Shown: one piece after another, positions 9,418 through 17,068 of the stretch
How the letters are laid out: each line of letters starts with the position of its first letter
Position numbering within the stretch: position 1 is the stretch's first letter
Source of the DNA: Flavobacterium aquidurense
GTDB taxonomy: Bacteria; Bacteroidota; Bacteroidia; Flavobacteriales; Flavobacteriaceae
NCBI GenBank assembly: GCA_900107365.1
Contig: FNPS01000004.1
Coordinates: forward strand, 248,001 to 312,000
DNA: 64,000 nucleotides
Reading direction: 5' to 3'
Program-made: the position numbers and the translations under genes
The notes under the pieces: model-generated
Databases searched by the model: none
What the model was told of the DNA's origin: nothing
What the model saw: only the letters and a program-made list of their open reading frames with translations

Positions 9418-9615
9418 TTTTTATATTAAGTATATGTAATTAGTAGAATTTAAATTAATTTTTTTTTACCAACACATGCACATCATAAATGAATTGTTTT
9501 TCACAGTTGTGAATGGACTATAATTACTTTGCAAAAGATTTTTTGTTACACCTGATTTACTGGAATGTACTTTCATCGGTTAAAAATTTGTAAATGATTT
9601 GTTAATTATTTTTGG

Positions 9616-9646
9616 CAAATATATACAAATTCTATTAAACCGATAG
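9616..9646 (-). promoter_or_regulatory. Promoter and candidate Rrf2 operator of the TonB receptor gene
   Basis: On the minus strand TATATTTG (9616-9623) fits the TAnnTTTG -7 motif. Just upstream, over the -33 region, lies the palindrome CTATcggtttaATAG (9632-9646). A second degenerate, inverted ATCGGTTAAA copy lies at 9575-9590 in the leader. Rrf2 regulators bind dyads of this size; the pairing of this site with the adjacent regulator is inference. Confidence 0.5.
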
Positions 9647-9664
9647 AGTTTAGGGAATATTTTT

Positions 9665-10078
9665 TTATTTCTTTACCAATGAGGCAATTGTAATGCCTTC
9701 CATTGCCTTCAGCGTTTTATCTCTTATAAGAAGTAAACCGTGACGCAGACTGCATTCTGACTCGGTTTTGCAATCAGAACACGGTTCGTAGAAATTTAAA
9801 GAAGCACAAGGCAAAAGTGCAATTGCACCATCAAATAAACGGTGAATTTCAGCCAAAGTAATCTCATTTTTAGATTTTATCAGATAATAACCGCCAAATT
9901 TTCCTTGCTTACTACTCACAAAACGTCCTCGTTTTAGATCCAATAAAATTTGTTCTAAAAACTTTTTAGGAATGTTGGCGCCATCAGCAATTTCTATGGT
10001 TCTTGAAATGTGATTTTCGTCTTGTTCTGCTAAATAAAGTAAGGCCTTAAGGGCGTATTTTGCTTTATGTGATAACAT
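9665..10078 (-). CDS. Rrf2 family transcriptional regulator with a Cys cluster
   Basis: A 137-residue winged-helix regulator of the Rrf2 family (IscR, NsrR, CymR relatives). The N-terminal LSHKAKYALKALLYLA, the recognition helix region IPKKFLEQILLDL (36-48) and the wing GKFGGYYL are family hallmarks. The effector segment carries C91, C100, C103 and C109 with H113. This differs from the three-Cys spacing of IscR, but four thiols still suggest an Fe-S cluster or redox sensing. It lies upstream of and co-oriented with the TonB receptor gene, whose promoter holds a dyad suited to such a protein. An 80-base gap separates it from the TPM operon upstream. Confidence 0.9.
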   Translation of the reverse strand: MLSHKAKYALKALLYLAEQDENHISRTIEIADGANIPKKFLEQILLDLKRGRFVSSKQGKFGGYYLIKSKNEITLAEIHRLFDGAIALLPCASLNFYEPCSDCKTESECSLRHGLLLIRDKTLKAMEGITIASLVKK

Positions 10079-10122
10079 CTATATTTTAATTATGAATTAT
10101 AAATTGTGAATTATGAATTTTG

Positions 10123-10153
10123 AAACTGAAAACTGTCACTGAATACTGCGACT
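10123..10153 (+). repeat. Dispersed 31-bp micro-repeat, copy 1
   Basis: This stretch starting AAACTGAAAACTGTCACTG recurs with one mismatch at 33519-33549. In both places it lies within 5 bases of the stop codon of a minus-strand gene. Confidence 0.75.
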
Positions 10154-10158
10154 TGTTT

Positions 10159-10998
10159 TTACCAGCCTCCGCTAGAACCTCCGCCTGAGAATCCGCCTCC
10201 GCCAAATCCTCCACCGAAGCCTCCGCCTCCGCCTCCGAAACCACCTCCTGATGATCCTCCGCCGAAACCTCCAAATCCTCCGCCGCTTCTGCCAAGACTG
10301 CTTAGAAGAATTACATCCATCAGGCTAGGGCCGCCCCCGCCGTTGTTACCAGAATTTCCTCCACCGCCTCTTTTATTTCGGGACAGTAAAATTAATACAA
10401 TTACAACAATTACAATGAAAGGTACTATCGGAAAGTCTTTTCCTTTGGTTTGTTTTCTTTCTCCTTTGAATTTTCCTTTAAAAACATCAATTATAGCATC
10501 TGTTCCCTTGTCAAGACCATTGTAAAAACTTCCTGCTTTAAACTCCGGAATAATAATGTTTCTAATTATGGTTCCGCCAATTCCCGCTGTTAAGCGATCT
10601 TCAACTCCGTATCCGGGATTGATGGCAATTTTTTTCTCATCTTTTGCTAATAAAATAATAACACCATTGTCATCTTGCTTTGTTCCTCCAATTCCCCAGG
10701 TTTGTCCCCATTTTGTTGCGAGCTGACTCACATCTTCACCTTTCAGACTTTCAATTGTAATGACTACAATTTGAGTAGTGGTTGAATCGGCATAATGAAT
10801 TAGTTTTTCTTCTAATTGTGCTTTTTCAGAAGCACTTAAAATATTGGCATAATCATAAACCGAAGTTTGTAAACTTGGTTTCTCCGGAATTGTAAACTGT
10901 GCAAAAATACTATTGCAGATAAAAAATGCGATAAGCAAAAAAGTAAATTGAAAAATTCCGTTGGAATTTGGGATTTTATTATTGGAATTTTTCATCAT
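10159..10998 (-). CDS. TPM domain protein with signal peptide, TM segment and Gly-rich tail (YgcG-like)
   Basis: A 279-residue envelope protein. The N-terminal hydrophobic signal ends near SIFAQ (about residue 34). The TPM_phosphatase domain (about 40-180) shows VYDYANILS, TQIVVVTIE-like strands and NPGYGVEDRLT. A transmembrane segment follows (about 189-205, rich in Ile and Val), then RNKRGGGG and a tail of about 65 residues made almost wholly of Gly, Ser and Phe, ending SSGGW. TPM domains have been linked to photosystem II repair and acid phosphatase activity in plants; the bacterial role is unsettled. Its start directly abuts the preceding TPM gene, implying translational coupling. Confidence 0.88.
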   Translation of the reverse strand: MMKNSNNKIPNSNGIFQFTFLLIAFFICNSIFAQFTIPEKPSLQTSVYDYANILSASEKAQLEEKLIHYADSTTTQIVVITIESLKGEDVSQLATKWGQTWGIGGTKQDDNGVIILLAKDEKKIAINPGYGVEDRLTAGIGGTIIRNIIIPEFKAGSFYNGLDKGTDAIIDVFKGKFKGERKQTKGKDFPIVPFIVIVVIVLILLSRNKRGGGGNSGNNGGGGPSLMDVILLSSLGRSGGGFGGFGGGSSGGGFGGGGGGFGGGFGGGGFSGGGSSGGW

Positions 10999-11436
10999 TT
11001 ATCCTTTTGAGATTTCGTTAGATAGTTCGTTAGTGTCTTCTTCAGACCATGGAAAATATTTTTTCAGTTGTTCGCCGGCGTTTAAAATTCCGTCAACAAT
11101 TCCCTGCTTAAAATTTCCTGCTTTAAATTGTATTGTCATTGCATCTTTGGTGCAATCCCAAAAATCAGAAGAGACAAGGTCATTTATGCCTTTATCTCCA
11201 CAAATGGCAAAGCTTTTATCAGCAACAGCAAAGTAAAATAAAACCCCATTTTGTTGCTGGGTTTCATTCATTTTTAATTCATGAAAAACTTCTAAAGCCC
11301 TGTCAAAAGGAACTTTAGAAGTTGTTTGTTCTATATGTACTCTAATTTCGCCAGAAGTATTTTTTTCGGCCACACGAATGGCTTCAACAATTGTTTGTTC
11401 ATCTTCTTTGGATAAAAAATCTTCTACTTGTGACAT
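10999..11436 (-). CDS. Cytoplasmic-type TPM domain protein
   Basis: A 145-residue protein consisting of one TPM domain without a signal peptide. It shows SGEIRVHIE (29-37), QQQNGVLFYFAVADKSFAI (61-79) and GDKGIND, matching the fold of its downstream neighbour. It ends exactly where the secreted TPM protein begins. With LemA just upstream this forms the LemA-TPM-TPM set that recurs in Bacteroidota. A joint role in the envelope is likely from context, but no activity can be assigned. Confidence 0.85.
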   Translation of the reverse strand: MSQVEDFLSKEDEQTIVEAIRVAEKNTSGEIRVHIEQTTSKVPFDRALEVFHELKMNETQQQNGVLFYFAVADKSFAICGDKGINDLVSSDFWDCTKDAMTIQFKAGNFKQGIVDGILNAGEQLKKYFPWSEEDTNELSNEISKG

Positions 11437-11524
11437 TGGAGTTATTTTAGATATTAGATTTCAGATATTAGATTTTAGACTAAATCTTAGATGCTAAGAA
11501 GTCTAATTAATCTAAAATCTAGTT

Positions 11525-12106
11525 TTAGAATTTTACTTCAACTGGTTTATCAGCACCTGCAACAGCTTCAAAATATGGTTTTTCTTTGTAGCTTAAAAAC
11601 CAACTGTTTGGAATTGCAAGAACATAACCATTATAATCTTGTACAGCTTCGTTAAAACGGGTTCTGGCCGTTAAAATTTGATTTTCTGTACTAGCCAGTT
11701 CATCCTGTAATTTTAGGAAGTTTTCATTTGCTTTTAATGTTGGATATTGTTCAACAGAAACCAATAATCTTGATAAAGAAGAAGATACACCACTTTGAGC
11801 CTGGTTGTATTGCGCTAATTGCTCAGGAGTTACGTTGCTTGGATCAATGGTTACCGAAGTAGCTTTTGCTCTGGCCTCTATTACAGCTGTCAAAGTTGAT
11901 TTTTCGAAATCTGCTGCACCTTTTACTGTGTTAACTAAATTCCCGATAAGATCATTTCTTCTTTGGTAAGTTGTACTAACATTTCCCCATTCTTTGTTAA
12001 CTGCCTGATTTTTTTGCAAACCAGTATTTTTAATTCCGATTGACCAAAAAGCAATAATAGCGATTAGTACGACAATAATTCCTACGGGGATTAACCATTT
12101 TTTCAT
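11525..12106 (-). CDS. lemA: LemA family protein
   Basis: A 193-residue protein with a single N-terminal transmembrane helix (about 5-25) followed by a long helical domain facing outward. The family signature is clear: NKEWGNVSTTYQRRNDLIGN (residues 38-57), the ARAKAT segment, and RLLVSVEQYPTLKANENF, then FNEAVQDYNGYV near the end. LemA is a widespread membrane protein of unknown biochemical function. It lies between a MerR regulator and two TPM proteins, in one orientation with gaps of 43 and 88 bases. Confidence 0.95.
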   Translation of the reverse strand: MKKWLIPVGIIVVLIAIIAFWSIGIKNTGLQKNQAVNKEWGNVSTTYQRRNDLIGNLVNTVKGAADFEKSTLTAVIEARAKATSVTIDPSNVTPEQLAQYNQAQSGVSSSLSRLLVSVEQYPTLKANENFLKLQDELASTENQILTARTRFNEAVQDYNGYVLAIPNSWFLSYKEKPYFEAVAGADKPVEVKF

Positions 12107-12149
12107 ATCTGTTTTGTTTTAAATTTATTTCTAATTTTTAATAAATATA

Positions 12150-12482
12150 CTATAATTCGTTCTTAATTTCGTTTAATTGTGTTTTTATGGTCTCTAATTT
12201 ACGTATTATTTCGAATTTATCTAATGTTTTCTTTTGTCCTTCTTTCAAATGTGTTTTGGCACCTTCTAGTGTAAAACCTCTTTCTTTAACCAAATGATAG
12301 ATCAATTGCAGGTTGGTGATATCTTCCGGCGTAAACATTCTGTTGCCTTTGGCATTCTTTTTAGGTTTCAAAATATCAAATTCACTATCCCAAAACCGTA
12401 TCAATGACGCATTGACATTAAAAGCTTTGGCTACTTCGCCAATGCTGTAATATCTTTTATCTTTTGAAAGCTCAATATGCAT
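12150..12482 (-). CDS. MerR family transcriptional regulator
   Basis: A 110-residue DNA-binding protein. The MerR winged helix-turn-helix is visible: YYSIGEVAKAFNVNASLIRFW (11-31), then ILKPKKNAKGNRMFTPEDI. A short coiled coil forms the C-terminal half (LETIKTQLNEIKNEL). There is no effector-binding domain or Cys cluster, so it fits the small Bacteroidota MerR group rather than metal sensors. It sits between the M23 peptidase and lemA within a run of five co-oriented genes, so autoregulation of that operon is possible. Confidence 0.92.
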   Translation of the reverse strand: MHIELSKDKRYYSIGEVAKAFNVNASLIRFWDSEFDILKPKKNAKGNRMFTPEDITNLQLIYHLVKERGFTLEGAKTHLKEGQKKTLDKFEIIRKLETIKTQLNEIKNEL

Positions 12483-12529
12483 GTTTTTTAATTTTCTATT
12501 TTATTCCAAAAATAACACTTTTTAAGGTA

Positions 12530-13507
12530 TTAATCTAATGACTGGTTTTCCTGGTTCGCCATTTGTGAAATTGCCACATATTCGACAGCCGAAATATTTC
12601 CGTAATAAAAATTCAGCGGATTCACTACTTTCCCGTCTTTATGAACTTCGTAATGACAATGCGGGCCTTCAGATCTTCCGGTACTTCCCACATAACCAAT
12701 AACATCGCCTCTTTTTACTTTTTGTCCCGGCCTGCAGTTGTATTTGCTTAAATGCGCATACAAACTCTCATAACCAAAACCATGCCTGATCACAACATGA
12801 TTTCCAAATCCGGAAGCCGAATTGTCCGCTCTTGCCACAACGCCATCGCCTGTTGCATAAACCGGAGAGCCCGTATTGGCGGTAAAATCCATTCCGTTGT
12901 GCATTTTTCGCACTTTCGTGAAAGGATCAATTCGATATCCAAATCCCGAAGCAACACGTTTTAAATTTTCATTCTGAACAGGCTGAATTGCCGGAATTGC
13001 TAATAGCAAACTGCCTTTTACACTGGCTAATTTCAAAATTTCATCTAATGATTTGGACTGAATCGCCAGTTCTTTCGAAAGTTTATCAATGCGTTTTGTG
13101 GTATTCAAAACCAATTGCGAATTGTTGTAACCTTCTAAATCTTTATATCTTTTAGGATCCCTGAATCCCGCTTTTCTAATCGAATCCGGAATTTCTGTTT
13201 TATTAAAATAAACTCTGTAAATAGTATTATCTCTGTTTTCTAATGCTTCGGTTACATCATCAATTTCATCCATTTTCTTATTCAAAATGGCGTATTGTAA
13301 TTTCAAATTTTCAATTTCACGTGCCTGCAAACGATCTTTTGGAGTTTCAAAAAAAGGAGTGTTAATTAAAAGAACAAAAACCAGGAAACCAAACAGTGCT
13401 GAGGCTAATAAAAACAATAAGGCATAGCCAATTTTCGCCCTTTTTCTGGTTTTTATTTTCGTATAAGCCAGATTTTCTGAGTCGTAATAATATTTTACTT
13501 TCGCCAT
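12530..13507 (-). CDS. M23 family metallopeptidase (peptidoglycan endopeptidase)
   Basis: A 325-residue envelope protein. A basic N-terminus is followed by a transmembrane helix (about 27-48), a coiled-coil region (about 58-92 and 130-165) and a LytM/M23 domain (about 185-295). Zinc ligands are visible as H203 and D207 in MHNGMDF and H285 in PHCHYEVH, with the second catalytic His at H283. All catalytic residues are present, so it is probably an active cell-wall hydrolase and not an EnvC-like activator. It is the first gene of the M23-MerR-LemA-TPM-TPM run and is divergent from alaS. Confidence 0.94.
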   Translation of the reverse strand: MAKVKYYYDSENLAYTKIKTRKRAKIGYALLFLLASALFGFLVFVLLINTPFFETPKDRLQAREIENLKLQYAILNKKMDEIDDVTEALENRDNTIYRVYFNKTEIPDSIRKAGFRDPKRYKDLEGYNNSQLVLNTTKRIDKLSKELAIQSKSLDEILKLASVKGSLLLAIPAIQPVQNENLKRVASGFGYRIDPFTKVRKMHNGMDFTANTGSPVYATGDGVVARADNSASGFGNHVVIRHGFGYESLYAHLSKYNCRPGQKVKRGDVIGYVGSTGRSEGPHCHYEVHKDGKVVNPLNFYYGNISAVEYVAISQMANQENQSLD

Positions 13508-13609
13508 ATTTTAAAATACCCTATTTTTGCAGCTTGTAAAATAAGTTAGTCGAACAAATTTACTAAATGTTTCAGTTGTTCGCCTCTTTTTTTCAAGTTT
13601 AAAAAACAA

Positions 13610-13786
13610 TTAGATAATTAGATAATTGAGTCAATTAGATAATGCAGTAATTGGATAATTTATTGTTGGTTGAGATAAGTTTTTAAGGAATAATTATCTA
13701 ATTGACACATTATCTAATTGACACATTAAAAATCGTCACATTATCAGATTGTCTAATTGGCACATTATCAAATTGTCACATTAATA
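13610..13786. repeat. Reiterated ATTATCTAATTGACACATT repeats upstream of alaS
   Basis: The gap between the divergent M23 gene and alaS holds imperfect direct and inverted copies of AATTATCTAATTGACACATT and its complement AATTAGATAATT. Single copies occur at 36419-36446 and 37677-37712. A plus-strand TATTTTTG at 13522-13529 could be an alaS promoter, which would put the repeats in its leader. Confidence 0.7.
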
Positions 13787-13790
13787 AAAT

Positions 13791-16421
13791 ATGAAATCAC
13801 AAGACGTACGTAAGCAATTTTTAGATTTTTTCGAGAGCAAAGGACACACAATCGTTCCTTCGGCTCCTATTGTACTTAAAGACGACCCAACCTTAATGTT
13901 CAACAACTCGGGTATGGCCCAGTTTAAAGAATATTTTTTAGGAAACGGAACTCCAAAAAGTCCAAGAATTGCCGATACGCAAAAATGTCTTCGTGTTTCA
14001 GGAAAACATAATGATCTTGAAGAGGTTGGTATTGATACGTACCACCACACTATGTTTGAGATGTTAGGAAACTGGTCTTTTGGAGATTATTTCAAGAAGG
14101 AAGCGATCAATTGGGCTTGGGAATTATTGACAGAAGTTTACAAAATTGATAAAGATATTCTTTACGTAACTGTTTTTGAAGGAAGCGAAGAAGAAAACGT
14201 TCCTTTCGACCAGGAAGCTTATGATATCTGGAAAACATTAATTGCTGAAGACAGAATTTTACTTGGAAATAAAAAAGACAATTTCTGGGAAATGGGAGAT
14301 CAGGGACCTTGTGGACCTTGTTCTGAAATTCACGTTGATATTCGTTCTGCTGAAGAAAAGGCTGTTACGCCAGGAAAAGATTTAGTAAATAATGATCACC
14401 CGCACGTAGTTGAAATCTGGAATAATGTATTCATGGAATTCAACCGTAAAGCGGATGGATCTTTAGAAAAATTGCCTGCACAGCACGTTGATACCGGAAT
14501 GGGATTTGAGCGTTTGTGTATGGTTTTACAAAACGTGCAATCTAACTATGACACTGACGTTTTTACACCTCTTATTAAAGAAATTGAATCTATTACAGGA
14601 TCAAAATATACAATTAAAGCTTCTAACGAAGCGGAAGAAAAAGTAAACATTGCCATTCGTGTTATTGCAGATCACGTTCGTGCTGTAGCTTTTGCTATTG
14701 CTGATGGTCAGTTGCCATCTAACACCGGAGCGGGTTATGTTATTCGTAGAATTTTGCGTCGTGCAATTCGTTACGGTTTTACTTTCCTGGATACAAAAGA
14801 GCCATTTATTTATAAATTGGTTGAGGTTTTAAGCACTCAAATGGGAGGTTCTTTCCCGGAAATCAGAATACAAAAATCACTTTGTGCCAACGTAATTAAA
14901 GAAGAAGAAAATTCATTTTTAAGAACATTAGATCAAGGTTTGATTTTGTTGGAAAACATCATTTCAAATTCTACAGAAACAACAATTTCTGGTAAAAAAG
15001 CATTTGAATTATTTGATACTTACGGTTTTCCAATCGACTTAACGGCTTTGATTCTTTCAGAAAAAGGATTGCAGTTAGACGAAGCTGGTTTCGAATCGGA
15101 ATTACAAAAACAAAAAGAGCGTTCTCGTGCGGCTTCTAAAGTAAAAGCAGGAGACTGGCAAATTTTGATTGATGATGAAGATGAAGAATTCATTGGTTAC
15201 GATCATACGGAAGCAACTGTAAAAATTACACGTTACCGTAAAGTTGAAAGTGCTAAAGATGGAGAAGTATTTCAAATTGTATTTAACATGACGCCTTTTT
15301 ATCCGGAAGGTGGAGGACAAGTGGGAGATAAAGGATATTTTGAAGCTTCAAACGGAGATGTAATCTATATTTTTGATACTAAAAAAGAGAACAACGTAAT
15401 TATTCATTTCGCGAAAGATTTACCAAATAATTTATCTGAAACTTTCAGAGCTGTTGTAGATAAAACGATTCGTAAAAGTTCTGCTTCAAATCACTCTGCT
15501 ACGCACTTAATGCACCAGGCATTGCGTCACATTTTAGGAACGCATGTCGAGCAAAAAGGATCTTTGGTAAACCAAAAGAACTTACGTTTTGACTTTTCTC
15601 ATTTCTCAAAAGTTACTGATGAAGAATTGCAACAAGTTGAAGATTTCGTAAATGCGAGAATTCAGGAGCAATTGCCATTGATTGAAAGAAGAAATGTTCC
15701 TTTTAAACAAGCAGTTGAAGAAGGTGCAATGGCATTATTTGGAGAGAAATACGGAGATAATGTTCGTGCCATTAAATTTGGAGACAGTATGGAATTATGT
15801 GGAGGAATTCACGTAAACAACACCGCTGATATCTGGTATTTCAAAATTGTAAGCGAAGGTGCTGTAGCATCTGGAATTCGTCGTATCGAAGCGATTACAG
15901 CTGATGCTGTAAAAGATTATTTTGCAACTCAGGCTGACAAATTAAAAGAAATCAATGGTGTGTTGAAAAATGCACAAGATCCTATAAAAGCAGTTATTTC
16001 ATTACAGGATGATAACGCTAAATTGAAAAAACAGGTAGAGCAATTATTGAAAGAAAAAGTAGGCGCTTTAAAATCAGAATTGGAGAAAGATTTCCAAGAA
16101 ATAAACGGCGTAAATTTCCTTGCTAAACAAGTAGATTTAAGTATGGCGTCGACTAAAGATTTGGCTTCTGCATTAGGAAGTTCAAAAGCAGATTCATTTG
16201 TGTTTTTAGCTTCTATAGAAGATGGATTGCCAAATATTCACTGTTATATTGCTAAAGAATTGGTTGCTTCAAAAAGCTTAAACGCAAATGCAGTAATCAA
16301 AGAATTAGGAAAATATATTGAAGGAAACGGGGGAGGGCAGCCTTTCTTCGCTTCTGGAAAAGGTAAAAATGCTGCTGGAATTGCGGAGGCTTTGTCTCAT
16401 GCGGTTGAGTTTGTGAAATAA
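13791..16421 (+). CDS. alaS: Alanine-tRNA ligase
   Basis: AlaRS charges tRNA-Ala and edits mischarged Ser/Gly. The 876-residue protein has full family length. The N-terminal catalytic core begins with the expected R-x-x-F-L-x-F-F and holds [18 protein letters not shown] and [14 protein letters not shown]. The editing domain shows HSATHLMH (about 569-576) and CGGIH (about 670-674), which together provide the zinc/editing ligands. The C-Ala oligomerisation domain ends with [16 protein letters not shown]. The gene ends 12 bases before the left arm of the inverted repeat that surrounds the GxxExxY gene; that arm folds as a hairpin followed by T and probably terminates alaS. Confidence 0.98.
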   Translation: MKSQDVRKQFLDFFESKGHTIVPSAPIVLKDDPTLMFNNSGMAQFKEYFLGNGTPKSPRIADTQKCLRVSGKHNDLEEVGIDTYHHTMFEMLGNWSFGDYFKKEAINWAWELLTEVYKIDKDILYVTVFEGSEEENVPFDQEAYDIWKTLIAEDRILLGNKKDNFWEMGDQGPCGPCSEIHVDIRSAEEKAVTPGKDLVNNDHPHVVEIWNNVFMEFNRKADGSLEKLPAQHVDTGMGFERLCMVLQNVQSNYDTDVFTPLIKEIESITGSKYTIKASNEAEEKVNIAIRVIADHVRAVAFAIADGQLPSNTGAGYVIRRILRRAIRYGFTFLDTKEPFIYKLVEVLSTQMGGSFPEIRIQKSLCANVIKEEENSFLRTLDQGLILLENIISNSTETTISGKKAFELFDTYGFPIDLTALILSEKGLQLDEAGFESELQKQKERSRAASKVKAGDWQILIDDEDEEFIGYDHTEATVKITRYRKVESAKDGEVFQIVFNMTPFYPEGGGQVGDKGYFEASNGDVIYIFDTKKENNVIIHFAKDLPNNLSETFRAVVDKTIRKSSASNHSATHLMHQALRHILGTHVEQKGSLVNQKNLRFDFSHFSKVTDEELQQVEDFVNARIQEQLPLIERRNVPFKQAVEEGAMALFGEKYGDNVRAIKFGDSMELCGGIHVNNTADIWYFKIVSEGAVASGIRRIEAITADAVKDYFATQADKLKEINGVLKNAQDPIKAVISLQDDNAKLKKQVEQLLKEKVGALKSELEKDFQEINGVNFLAKQVDLSMASTKDLASALGSSKADSFVFLASIEDGLPNIHCYIAKELVASKSLNANAVIKELGKYIEGNGGGQPFFASGKGKNAAGIAEALSHAVEFVK

Positions 16422-16433
16422 GATTTTTTATAT

Positions 16434-16484
16434 TCGCAAAGACGCAGAGTCGCAAAGTTTTTTAAGCTTTGCGACTTTTTTTTG
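16434..16484. repeat. Left inverted repeat of the GxxExxY unit; also hairpin terminator of alaS
   Basis: The arm starts TCGCAAAGACGCAGAGTCGC (16434-16453) and continues to GCTTTGCGACTTT (16478). It is the reverse complement of 16991-17038 except for three extra A in one homopolymer run. Within the arm AGTCGCAAAG pairs with CTTTGCGACT and is followed by T, giving an alaS terminator. Confidence 0.88.
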
Positions 16485-16528
16485 CTTTATAAATTTATAT
16501 TTATAAGTTTTTACTTTAAATTAAATGA

Positions 16529-16906
16529 ATGACTGAAAATGAAATATCAGCTATTGTGGTTGATATATGCTACAAAATGCATGTGAAGCTTGGGCCAGGT
16601 TTGTTAGAATCAGTTTATGAAGCAATTTTATTTTACGAATTAACTAAAAAGGGCTTATTTGTAGAAAGACAAAAAATGCTTCCCGTTGTTTGGGATGAGA
16701 TTAAACTTGATATTGGTTTTCGAGCCGATTTAATAATTGAGAATAAATTAATTTTAGAAATTAAATCAATTGAAAAAATAACAGAAGTTCATGCAAAACA
16801 AACTATGACGTATCTGAAAATTACAAAAATGAAATTAGGTTTGCTGATAAATTTTAATGTGCCGTTAATTAAATTTGGTATTACAAGATTAGTTAATAAT
16901 CTTTAG
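16529..16906 (+). CDS. GxxExxY family protein (PD-(D/E)XK nuclease fold)
   Basis: A 125-residue protein named for the motif GxxExxY, seen here as G24-L-L-E27-S-V-Y30. The downstream FRADLII...ENKLILEIKS supplies D67 and E77-x-K79, the PD-(D/E)XK nuclease core, followed by HAKQTMTYLK. All core residues are intact, so a nuclease is plausible, although I know of no established activity for the family. The start at 16529 was chosen because the ATG four bases earlier meets a stop after three codons. The gene is enclosed by near-perfect inverted repeats, shares no operon with alaS or the ABC gene, and looks like cargo of a repeat-bounded unit. Confidence 0.92.
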   Translation: MTENEISAIVVDICYKMHVKLGPGLLESVYEAILFYELTKKGLFVERQKMLPVVWDEIKLDIGFRADLIIENKLILEIKSIEKITEVHAKQTMTYLKITKMKLGLLINFNVPLIKFGITRLVNNL

Positions 16907-16923
16907 TAAAAGGTACACAGCCA

Positions 16924-17038
16924 AAAACTTTGCGACTTTGCGACTTTGCGCGATTAAAAAAAATACTTTTAAAAAGTTGGTTTAAATAACAAAGTCGCAA
17001 AGCTTTAAAAAAAACTTTGCGACTCTGCGTCTTTGCGA
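16924..17038. repeat. Internal CTTTGCGA repeats and right inverted repeat of the GxxExxY unit
   Basis: 16924-16954 holds tandem CTTTGCGA units. The right arm is 16991-17038, ending ACTCTGCGTCTTTGCGA, and is complementary to the left arm at 16434-16478. The arm's own foldback lies beyond the stop of the minus-strand ABC gene (17069), so it may terminate that gene as well. Confidence 0.88.
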
Positions 17039-17068
17039 GATTATTTTTTCTTCACCAAGCTTTAAAAA

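Noticed and set aside
10086..10295. 69-codon minus-strand frame rich in Ala, Glu and Asp
   Set aside because: It is the Gly-rich tail of the TPM protein read in another frame, followed by intergenic micro-repeat; not a gene.
13610..13786. CRISPR-like appearance of spaced AATTATCTAATT repeats
   Set aside because: The units are imperfect, irregularly spaced, in both orientations, and have no unique spacers of constant length. No cas gene is present.
13508..13790. T-box or riboswitch in front of alaS
   Set aside because: No specifier loop, conserved T-box sequence or terminator/antiterminator pair is visible, only micro-repeats.
16434..17038. Insertion sequence
   Set aside because: Inverted ends are present, but there is no transposase and no target duplication that I can see. 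Reported as a repeat-bounded unit instead.
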